Part shown: positions 28,124-35,187 of the stretch, piece by piece
How the letters are laid out: the number at the start of each line of letters is the position of its first letter
How positions within the stretch are numbered: the first letter of the stretch is position 1
Assembly (NCBI GenBank): GCA_022827835.1
Contig: JAJEIO010000021.1
Span: 1 to 62,099, forward strand
Length of the DNA: 62,099 nucleotides
Direction of reading: 5' to 3'
Source of the DNA: Candidatus Latescibacterota bacterium
GTDB lineage: Bacteria; Latescibacterota; UBA2968; UBA8231
Translations under genes and position numbers: made by a program
The notes under the pieces: model-generated
What the model was told of the DNA's origin: nothing
Database searches by the model: none
Seen by the model: the letters and a program-made list of their open reading frames with translations, nothing else

Positions 28124-28206
28124 AGGGAAATTCGATATCACTTCCCAAACAACGATAAGAAGTTTTGCTCAAAAACACCGACTGTGCGGTCGGCGGAAGG
28201 ATGTGA

Positions 28207-29028
28207 ATGTCGCGCTTTTTGCTTGCGCTCGCTTTCGCCTTTTCGCTCGCCGCTCCTGCATTCGCACAAGCGTCGCCAATGCTGGCGACGGGAAGCTCCG
28301 CCGATAGCCTGATCGTCGTCGGCAAACAGATGCTGCGAGCCGGTGAAGACGGAGGCTCTCTCGACGCGCTGTACGCGGCTAGGGCTGCGTTTGAGCGCGC
28401 CTTGGCTGACACCAGCTTGACCACGTGGGGTCACTACTACATCGCTTTGGCCGACTACCGCATCGCCGATCACCTGTTGGCCGCGGGCGAGGAAAACAAA
28501 GGCGCGGCTTCTGAGCACCTTAAAGCCACGGTCGAGCATTTGCAAAAGGCCACTGAGATCAATCCGCAAGCGGCCGAAGCCTATGCCTTGCTGTCGAGCG
28601 CGTACGGACGACAGATCGGCCTCAACCCGATCAAGGGCATGACCTTGGGACGCAAAGCACGGAAGTCTCTGAAAAAAGCGGCGCAGCTCGCACCCGATAA
28701 TCCGCGCGTCGTGCTGTGTACGGCTATCAGCGACTTTAACACTCCCGGAATGTTTGGTGGCAGCAAGGAAAAGGGCCTACAGGGATTCCGGCGCGCCGCC
28801 GAACTCTTCGCCCAAGAAGAGCCGACCGATCCCATCCATCCTGTATGGGGACACAGCCGCACCTACGCTTGGCTCGGCCTCGCGTACCAGGACCGAGGCG
28901 AGCTAGCGCCAGCGAGAGCAGCCTTTGCAAAGGCGCTTGCAATCAATCCAGATTTTAGTTGGGTCAAAAACGTACTGCTACCCGAGTTGGAAAAGGCCGT
29001 TGCGAAGCATGGGCAAGACAGAGAATAG
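28207..29028 (+). CDS. Exported TPR-repeat protein
   Basis: The 273-residue protein has a clear Sec signal peptide (FLLALAFAFSLAAPAFAQAS) and tetratricopeptide-like helical pairs: LKATVEHLQKATEINPQAAE, RKSLKKAAQLAPDNPRVVLC and PARAAFAKALAINPDFSW. The central LNPIKGMTLG and PGMFGGSKEKGLQGFRRAAE stretch is a pattern I associate with periplasmic TPR proteins of unknown role. A hairpin (CCGAC...GTCGG) and GGAAGG lie just upstream. The last 20 bases overlap the sulfatase-like mini-gene. Confidence 0.82.
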   Translation: MSRFLLALAFAFSLAAPAFAQASPMLATGSSADSLIVVGKQMLRAGEDGGSLDALYAARAAFERALADTSLTTWGHYYIALADYRIADHLLAAGEENKGAASEHLKATVEHLQKATEINPQAAEAYALLSSAYGRQIGLNPIKGMTLGRKARKSLKKAAQLAPDNPRVVLCTAISDFNTPGMFGGSKEKGLQGFRRAAELFAQEEPTDPIHPVWGHSRTYAWLGLAYQDRGELAPARAAFAKALAINPDFSWVKNVLLPELEKAVAKHGQDRE

Positions 29029-29416
29029 CGCGCCCAATATCGTCCTAATCGTCACCGACCAGCAGCGCTGGGACACGCTCGGCTGCTTGGGCTACGACCA
29101 CGTCATCACCCCGCACATTGACCGGTTGGCCGCTCGCGGCGTGGCGTTCAGTCGCGCCTTTGTGCAAGGGGCCGTTTGCGGCCCGTCGCGCAATAGCATC
29201 GTCTCGGGCCAGTACGTCCACACCCACGGCATTGACCGCAACGAGGCGTGGAAATTGGCTTTTTACCCCGGGGAACCCTACGGAGAGTTGTATCATTTAG
29301 AAGAGGACCCGGACGAGTTGTACAACTTGTACGACGATCCGGCTCATGCGGGAGCGCGGGGAGAGATGGTGGAGCGGATGATGGATTGGTACGGAAAGAC
29401 GCGGATGCAGCGGTGA
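29009..29416 (+). pseudogene. Internally deleted arylsulfatase-like gene
   Basis: This is a 135-codon open frame joining the two ends of a sulfatase. Residues 1-77 are a normal N-terminus: NIVLIVTDQQRWDTLGCLGY, then CGPSRNSIVSGQ, where Cys57 would be the formylglycine precursor in Cys-x-Pro-x-Arg with Gly58, Pro59 and Arg61. From about residue 80 it jumps straight to the usual C-terminal end, WKLAFYPGEPYGELYHLEED. The roughly 300 residues normally between, with the other metal ligands, are missing, yet the frame is kept. It cannot be an active sulfatase. A recombination or assembly deletion near 29240-29250 is the likely cause. Confidence 0.8.
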
Positions 29417-29556
29417 AAGAAATACGCTATTATGATGTATGTCGCCAATCTGGCGAAAACCTCGCCGACTACGATGATTTGGAGGCGCAGGACATTCTCG
29501 CAGCCTTAGACTTTCAGAGAAAAACAATCCGCGCCATCGAAAGGAGTACACTGTGA
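29413..29556 (+). CDS. Small 47-residue frame, possible DUF433 remnant
   Basis: A GTG at 29413 overlaps the sulfatase-like stop (GTGA). The 47-residue product contains DYDDLEAQDILAALDFQ, which resembles the end of DUF433 antitoxin-like proteins ('Y-P-x-L-x-x-E-D-I-R-A-A-L-x-Y'). The expected DNA-binding front half is absent. It may be a decayed antitoxin or a chance frame. It overlaps the RRM gene start by 4 bases. Confidence 0.3.
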   Translation: MKEIRYYDVCRQSGENLADYDDLEAQDILAALDFQRKTIRAIERSTL

Positions 29557-29924
29557 ACATACACGTGGGCAATTTGGCAAAGACAACTAAGAAGGAAGCG
29601 CTGGTCCAGCTTTTCCAACCGTACGGAAAGGTTGTGGCCGTCACCATCGCCCGAGACAAGAAGAGCGGTCACTCGCGCGGCTTCGGATACGTAGAGATGG
29701 CTACCCGGCACGAGGGCGAAGAGGCCATCGCCCATCTCAACGACAAGGAATTTGAGGGGCAGAAGCTGCATCTGAGCGAGGCGCACGAGCGCAAGGAGAA
29801 GGCCGGACGCGGGTCGGGCAAGGGCGGCGACCGCTTTGACCAGCAGCGCAGTAGTTTTTACTCGCCCCGAGGCGGCCAGCGCGGGTCGGGCAATATGCGG
29901 CGGAGTGGACGGCGGGGTTCTTAG
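29553..29924 (+). CDS. RRM-domain RNA-binding protein with basic Gly-rich tail
   Basis: The 123-residue protein has one RNA-recognition motif, with RNP2 as NIHVGNLA (residues 2-9) and RNP1 as SRGFGYVEM (about 42-50), aromatic positions intact. After residue 82 the tail is rich in Gly, Arg and Ser (RGSGKGG, RGGQRGSG, RRSGRRGS), like the RGG-type tails of bacterial and cyanobacterial RRM proteins. The GTG start has AAGGAG about 7 bases ahead. It converges on the nuclease gene with a 4-base overlap of the stop codons. RNA target unknown. Confidence 0.9.
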   Translation: MNIHVGNLAKTTKKEALVQLFQPYGKVVAVTIARDKKSGHSRGFGYVEMATRHEGEEAIAHLNDKEFEGQKLHLSEAHERKEKAGRGSGKGGDRFDQQRSSFYSPRGGQRGSGNMRRSGRRGS

Positions 29925-32194
29925 TGAAGCAGCAACCGCGCGAGGATGGGGTCGTGGTCGCTGGCTTGGTTGGGGAACTCGGTGTTGACGTGGACGTGGT
30001 CGAACTCGGGCCGGAGCGCGAGCAGGGCCGCGCTGACTAGCAGGTAGTCGAGTTGCTGGGAATTTCCCTGAAAGTTATAGGAATAGGCCAAATCCCCATC
30101 CGCCGCGTCGCCGAGATTGAAGAGGATCGGCGGCGTGCCGGCGAGCGTTTGCAGGACATCGCCCGGCGGCGGTTGCACTGGGGCGAGCGGAAACGGGCAC
30201 TCGTTGAGATCCCCGAGCACGACGATGTTGGCGTTGGGATCGGCGGCCAGCAGCTCGGCGACGAGGTCGTGGATGAACGCGGCTTGGGCGAGGCGCTGGG
30301 CAAGCCCGCCATTGGTCGGCGGCTGGATTCGACCGAAGAGGGGTGGGCTGCCAAACTTGGACGAGAAGTGGTTGTTGATCACCGTCAGCTTGGTTCCCTT
30401 GAAATCGAACACCGCCTTGAGTGGTTTGCGGCTGTTGCGGAAGGCGTCGTCTTCAATGCGTTCCACCGCACCGATTAGGGCCACCCGAGCGGGCTGGTAG
30501 AGGTACGCAACGCGGATATTGCCGCCCGGCTGACCGCCGTCGGCCCCATCTGGGGGCGCGACATCCGCGTACGCATACTTCGGGCCACCAGCCGCAACAA
30601 TGGCGGCCATGAGCGTTTGCGCCGTCTGATCCGCTGAAGTGGTGCCGTCGTTGACCGCGCCGCTGTTGTCCTGCATTTCCTGCAAGGCCAGCACATCGGG
30701 CGCACGCAGGCGATGGACGATCTGGTCTGCAATGGCCGCGAATTGACCGTCCGCTAGGTCTGCACTTTCGTCGTCGTCATTGGGGTCGAGATTGAACAAG
30801 TTGAAACTGCCCACCGTCAGATGCGTGGCCGTGCCGACGAGGGCGGTCGTTTCCGGCACCAAGCCGGCGCTCGCGACCACCGGCTCGGTCAAGACGAGCA
30901 CCTCAAAGTTGCCAAAGCGATAGCTAACTGGGCCGCTCACATGGCCGAGTGCATCGCTGACCTGTGCGGCCGGCATGTCGCCGGGTAGTAGGCTGTCGTC
31001 GAGTTGGATGCGCTGCGGATGCAGGGTATGCGGCGTTAAATTCAATCCGCCCCGCGCGTTGAGCGGCTGCCCCGCACCTGCATCGGCGAGGACGACAATT
31101 TCGCCAAAGCGGTTGGTCGGACTAATGGCGACCGCATCCTGCACTTCCACTAACATTCCCTCTAGCGACTCGTAGAAGTCAATGCCGTCTTCCTCGGGGT
31201 CGAAAACTGCGAAGTTGTCGTTGTCGATCACCCTTGTCGGCGGCTGGCGGCCGGCCGCGCCAATGACCACTGGGGCCGGAATGGGGTTGCCGGTTGACAA
31301 GGTCTGAATGCGGTCGGGCTGCGAGAACTGGGTTATCGACAGATTGTTGGTAGCCGCACCGCCGGGAATGTATTCGATCACGGTACCGGTCACCTGTACC
31401 TCGTCGCCGATAGAGACTCCTGGGGCCTTTTTGGTATAGACGAACATCCCGTCGGATGTGCGCTCATCGCCGTCTCCGGTTGGGTCTTGGAAATAGAAGC
31501 CATTGCGCGCGACAGCCGTTACAATGCCCCGCGTCGAGACTTGCTCGTCCTTGTGCGGCGAGATGTGGCCTGCCCCTTGGATTTTGCAGATTCTGAGTAC
31601 CGGGGGAGAGGCGTCCGTGCCGAAGACTTGGTCGGCATTTGGGGCACCAAAGCTGGCCCGGGTTGGTATGCTCCAGAAAAAATCACTCGGCGCGGTGCCG
31701 GTGCCCTTTAGTTGCAGGGAGAATTCCACTGGCGTGGAATTGGATTCGGCAACCCGGATGTCGGTGCTGGTCATGCCGTCAGCGGGGCCACCTACTGCCG
31801 TGAACGTCCCTTCGTAACTGAGGAATTGGACGACTTTGCCGTTGGCGACTAGGGCGATCCCGTCGGGGGCACCGTTTTGGATGCTTTTTGGAAAACTGAA
31901 GGAGATCGTTCCGAACCCGTTGGCCTGATCCAGTATGATTCCGCTCAAGGACTTAGTGCGGTATAACGCACCATTCCGTCCATTGTAGAGCGCGATTACC
32001 CAACCGGAAAGATCGGTTCCGGCTGGCCCGGCGATCTCGATGGCTTCGCCGGTATCCTTGCTGGTGTTGTCGTAGTGAATTTCGTTGATGAATGCAGTTT
32101 GGCCGAGCGACGGTCCGGCTACAAGCGAGAGTAGAAAGGTGCAAAGAGCGGATCGGCGCAGCCAATCGAAGGTCTTGGAGTATGTCGCGGGCAT
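29921..32194 (-). CDS. Exported nuclease with lamin-tail domain and endonuclease/exonuclease/phosphatase domain
   Basis: The 757-residue protein has a signal peptide (LRRSALCTFLLSLVAGPSLG). A lamin-tail-like domain follows (AFINEIHYDNTSKDTGEAIE, to about residue 180), then an OB-like nuclease-associated domain (VSTRGIVTAVARNGFYFQDP, about 215-300). The C-terminal EEP domain from about 455 carries FNLFNLDP, VLALQEMQDN, INNHFSSKFGS, VVLGDLNECPF and QASDHDPIL, covering the catalytic Glu, Asp-x-Asn and Asp-His residues. This layout matches extracellular DNases of the ExeM/NucH kind. I use ATG 32194 rather than a TTG two codons upstream. Probably secreted for nucleic-acid scavenging. Confidence 0.9.
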   Translation of the reverse strand: MPATYSKTFDWLRRSALCTFLLSLVAGPSLGQTAFINEIHYDNTSKDTGEAIEIAGPAGTDLSGWVIALYNGRNGALYRTKSLSGIILDQANGFGTISFSFPKSIQNGAPDGIALVANGKVVQFLSYEGTFTAVGGPADGMTSTDIRVAESNSTPVEFSLQLKGTGTAPSDFFWSIPTRASFGAPNADQVFGTDASPPVLRICKIQGAGHISPHKDEQVSTRGIVTAVARNGFYFQDPTGDGDERTSDGMFVYTKKAPGVSIGDEVQVTGTVIEYIPGGAATNNLSITQFSQPDRIQTLSTGNPIPAPVVIGAAGRQPPTRVIDNDNFAVFDPEEDGIDFYESLEGMLVEVQDAVAISPTNRFGEIVVLADAGAGQPLNARGGLNLTPHTLHPQRIQLDDSLLPGDMPAAQVSDALGHVSGPVSYRFGNFEVLVLTEPVVASAGLVPETTALVGTATHLTVGSFNLFNLDPNDDDESADLADGQFAAIADQIVHRLRAPDVLALQEMQDNSGAVNDGTTSADQTAQTLMAAIVAAGGPKYAYADVAPPDGADGGQPGGNIRVAYLYQPARVALIGAVERIEDDAFRNSRKPLKAVFDFKGTKLTVINNHFSSKFGSPPLFGRIQPPTNGGLAQRLAQAAFIHDLVAELLAADPNANIVVLGDLNECPFPLAPVQPPPGDVLQTLAGTPPILFNLGDAADGDLAYSYNFQGNSQQLDYLLVSAALLALRPEFDHVHVNTEFPNQASDHDPILARLLLH

Positions 32195-32221
32195 GGGCAA
32201 CCGGCTTAGACGGGAATGTTC

Positions 32222-32836
32222 TCAGCCGCGTTTCCCACGCACCAGCATCAACAACTCGGCGTGGCTTTGGACGCGGAAGTCGGCTTTGGCCGTCCACTCG
32301 TTTTGATCGAGAGGGTCATAGTACACAGTGGTAACTTCGGCGCGGCGGCCGGCTTCAAGGTCGTAGCGGAAGTCGCCGACCATCACGGCGGTTGCTGGTT
32401 CTGCACCCCAAGCGGCGAGCAGCTTGTGGATGCCATCGGGATCGGGCTTGGGGGCGGCTTCGTCGCGGCCTAAGACGTGGGCGGGATCGAAGAATTCGGC
32501 GAGGTTGCAGATGGCGAGCGTCTGCAACGCATTGGCGTGATTGTTGCGGGTGAGGATGCCGAGTTGGAAACCGCGTTGGACCAGTGAGTTCAGCAGCGCG
32601 TGGACGCCGGGTAAGGGCTGAGCGCGAAGCGCGTACTCGCGTTCGAGCGCGGCAAGGCGGCGTCTGAGGGCGGCAGCTTCAGCGGCGGGGCGGGTGTCAA
32701 TTTCTTCTAGCATCCCTTTGCCCAAAGGCAGGCCCAATTCCTGGCGCATAGCATTGAAATCAATGGCGCTATCGGCGAGGGTGTTGTCGAGATCGAAAAT
32801 CCAGTGGGTGAAGTTCAGGGGCTTGTTGTTGGTCAT
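32222..32836 (-). CDS. HAD-superfamily phosphatase
   Basis: The 204-residue haloacid-dehalogenase-type hydrolase has all four motifs: FDLDNTLADS (nucleophile Asp in motif I), GILTRNN (motif II), KPDPDGIHKLL (motif III Lys) and VMVGDFRYDLEAG (motif IV). The size and the small cap region resemble phosphoglycolate-phosphatase-type enzymes, but the substrate cannot be set. It lies 27 bases upstream of the nuclease gene, and an AATT-rich spacer separates it from the PhyH gene. Confidence 0.9.
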   Translation of the reverse strand: MTNNKPLNFTHWIFDLDNTLADSAIDFNAMRQELGLPLGKGMLEEIDTRPAAEAAALRRRLAALEREYALRAQPLPGVHALLNSLVQRGFQLGILTRNNHANALQTLAICNLAEFFDPAHVLGRDEAAPKPDPDGIHKLLAAWGAEPATAVMVGDFRYDLEAGRRAEVTTVYYDPLDQNEWTAKADFRVQSHAELLMLVRGKRG

Positions 32837-32845
32837 AATTCTTTC

Positions 32846-32947
32846 AATTAGGAATTAGGAATTACGAATTACCTCAACCGTCCCTCAGATTCGGTCGGCT
32901 TGTCACGCTCCAATTCCTAATTCTCAATTCTCAATTCCTAATTCCTA
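32846..32947. repeat. AATTCCTAATT low-complexity inverted array
   Basis: A 25-base stretch of AATTAGG / AATTACG units (32846-32870) is followed after about 40 bases by its inverted counterpart of AATTCCT / AATTCTC units (32912-32947). The two arms can pair. The AT-rich runs are foreign to the surrounding high-GC DNA, and a short piece of the same word (TTAATTAGGAATTAC) occurs at 20998-21012. Possible transcription-ending hairpin or small repeated element. Confidence 0.55.
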
Positions 32948-33916
32948 ACGGCGCTCGGCAAAAGGGGTCCAGCCGCGGCCAGGGTTGCGTACGGGAGTCT
33001 GTTCGTAGCGGGTGCGGATTTTCTTGAATTCGGCGACGTCGGTGATTTCGCGCTCGGGATTTTGCGCGTCTTTGATGACAAAGTCGCCCTCCCCAGGCCA
33101 GCAGGCCATGGTGACCGGATCGCGTTCCGGGTCGAAGTCTTTGGGGTCTTCGCCGATGTTGTTCGGAATCTCGGCGTCTTGGTAGCGGAGATCGACGCTC
33201 CAGCGGACGATATCGGTGTTGTTCTCAAAGGAGGCGTGCGGGGTGAGATTGGTCATAAAGAGCACCGAGCCAGCGCGCATTGGGCAGGCCACAGGCTCAG
33301 GAGCCGGCAGGTCTTCGCGGGCGATTTCGAGATACCCGCCTTGCCCGCCGGTGTAGTGGCGATAGACGCCGCTGCAGTGCGATTTGGGCAAGACGTACAG
33401 ACAGCCGTTTGCAATGGTGGCATCGACGAGGGGAATCCAGCAGGTTACGATCAGACTTCCGTCGCAATGAGGCATGAAGTAGCCCGAGTCTTGGTGCCAA
33501 GGCACGGCACCGCGCGAGTAGCCGGGAGCCTTGGGGCGGACGCGGTACACGGACGAGCCGATGATGTCCGGGCCGACGAGGCTTTCGATGCAGGAGACGA
33601 GCGGCGGGTGGCGCAAAAAGCCGAGCATGGCCTGTTCCTTGAAACCGCCGCCGCCGTGCCCCATGATCGTTCGGGTCACGCGCTCGCCGACTTCGACATC
33701 GGCTTTGAAAAGGGCACCGAGCCGGGTTTCAAAGGGTTCGGCGGCAAGGGTCTCCGCGCCGAGTAGCCCTTCTTCTTGCAGAGTGGCACACGTCTGGTCA
33801 ATGACGGCGGTGAGGCCGTCTTTGAGGGGTTGGAGATCGGCTTGGGAGTAGATGTCTTCTTTGACTACGTAGCCGAGGTCGTGGAATTGCTGGCGTTCGG
33901 CAGTGGTTAGGCCCAT
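32945..33916 (-). CDS. Phytanoyl-CoA dioxygenase-family oxygenase
   Basis: The 323-residue PhyH protein starts at ATG 33916, fixed by GGAG 6 bases ahead; a TTG 27 bases upstream is less likely. The N-terminus LTTAERQQFHDLGYVVKEDI is typical. Iron ligands lie in VPWHQDSGYFMPH (about residue 178) and LTPHASFENNTD (about 250), with Arg in RWSVDLRYQD. Its closest look-alike within the window is the gene at 6055-7044, which shares the W-H-Q-D-x-G and V-D/F-D-L-R-Y elements. Confidence 0.87.
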   Translation of the reverse strand: MGLTTAERQQFHDLGYVVKEDIYSQADLQPLKDGLTAVIDQTCATLQEEGLLGAETLAAEPFETRLGALFKADVEVGERVTRTIMGHGGGGFKEQAMLGFLRHPPLVSCIESLVGPDIIGSSVYRVRPKAPGYSRGAVPWHQDSGYFMPHCDGSLIVTCWIPLVDATIANGCLYVLPKSHCSGVYRHYTGGQGGYLEIAREDLPAPEPVACPMRAGSVLFMTNLTPHASFENNTDIVRWSVDLRYQDAEIPNNIGEDPKDFDPERDPVTMACWPGEGDFVIKDAQNPEREITDVAEFKKIRTRYEQTPVRNPGRGWTPFAERR

Positions 33917-33964
33917 GATATGCTCCGGGTAAAAGGTCGTCAAAGGGTATTTCCTCTGTCTGCT

Positions 33965-35182
33965 CTAGTCAATGGCGTCTTGGAGTAGTATCTTTCTCGC
34001 AGCCTCGTTCTCAGACGCGAACAGAAATGCTGCGGCGCTGTCGAGATGTGTGGCCGCCCGCCCGTCTGCCGCTGCCTGCTGGCGAAGCTGGTATAGCGCG
34101 ATGGGTAGCCGCAGATCTTCTGGGTTGTACGGAAAGGTCTTACCGGCGTGCTTTTTGCGGTAGTTCTGTAGCGCTTTGAGATAGCGATAGCCGAATTCTA
34201 TAGTCGGCTCGATTATGGTGCCTTCGCCGTAATCGTTCCAAGTGACAATCTGGATCAGCGACGCGCTCTGTCCAGCGAGTTCTAACGTTTCCCCGAAAAC
34301 TGCTCCCTCTTGGTCGTCTAGGTATCCGTAGCTTTCGCGCACACCGGCTTCCTCGTAGATGTCGTGGAACTTGGGAAACGCGGTGCCGACGCCGCCCTTT
34401 TCGTAGAGCTGGCTTAGGTAGGCGCGCCAAGCGGCAGGAGATACGACGCGGCCGTCGTGTACTGGAGGCCACCCGAATATCCCGTCGGCTCCTTCCTGAA
34501 GTGTGTTCAGAGTGTAGAAGTACGGAGGTTGCGGTAAGCCCGAAAATAGCTCCTTCCACGACGCCCCTTTGAAGTACTGCGGGCCGAAGACGAGAAGCAG
34601 GGGTCGGCCAGCAATCTTGGCGTATTCGTCGGCGACAAACCAGTGGTCCTGCATCCAGCGCAAGACCTCTTGGCCGTGGCTGAGGGCTTCGCTTTCGCGG
34701 AGAATTCCATCGTTGACGAGGTGTTTTATCGATTGGTCTTCGTAACAGATGGCGAAGCTCAAGCCGGCCTTTTTGATATACGAGATTAGGTGGTTTGTGT
34801 TGCGGTGGATCGCGGCGTAGTCGTAGTGATCTTTGATGCCGTACCAGTCGATGATAGCGCCGTCGATGCCCGCGAATTTCATAAGCAGTACGTGACATTC
34901 CAACGCGCGTGGGTCGTTTGAATCGTACGGCCCGATCAATGGGTAGTAATGAGAGGCTATTTCGCGGCGGCCATCGTCGGCGAAGGTGTCGGGATCGAAG
35001 TGATTCATAGTCCAGTGCCAGCCCCATTCTCCGCTGACGGGTTTCGACGCATACCAGGGCATGTAGTGGACCATTATTTGGGGACTTGCCGCAGACAGAG
35101 ACTGAATGTTCGGGTCAATGAGGCTTTTGCCGCAGGAATGCAGTGATACACAACAGAGGGCGATGAGTGGAAGACGTTTCAC
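33965..35182 (-). CDS. GH99-like glycoside hydrolase-type lipoprotein
   Basis: The 405-residue protein has a lipoprotein signal (MKRLPLIALCCVSLHSCGKS). The mature part starts IMVHYMPWYASKP and has YYPLIGPYDSNDP, GIDGAIIDWYGI and IVTWNDYGEGTIIEP, the layout of GH71/GH99-like (endo-alpha-mannanase/mannosidase-type) TIM barrels. The acidic residue in WNDYGEGT is the expected catalytic neighbourhood. It lies 5 bases downstream of the TPR/propeller gene, so the two are co-transcribed. Surface glycan hydrolysis is likely; linkage unknown. Confidence 0.75.
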   Translation of the reverse strand: MKRLPLIALCCVSLHSCGKSLIDPNIQSLSAASPQIMVHYMPWYASKPVSGEWGWHWTMNHFDPDTFADDGRREIASHYYPLIGPYDSNDPRALECHVLLMKFAGIDGAIIDWYGIKDHYDYAAIHRNTNHLISYIKKAGLSFAICYEDQSIKHLVNDGILRESEALSHGQEVLRWMQDHWFVADEYAKIAGRPLLLVFGPQYFKGASWKELFSGLPQPPYFYTLNTLQEGADGIFGWPPVHDGRVVSPAAWRAYLSQLYEKGGVGTAFPKFHDIYEEAGVRESYGYLDDQEGAVFGETLELAGQSASLIQIVTWNDYGEGTIIEPTIEFGYRYLKALQNYRKKHAGKTFPYNPEDLRLPIALYQLRQQAAADGRAATHLDSAAAFLFASENEAARKILLQDAID

Positions 35183-35187
35183 TTAAT

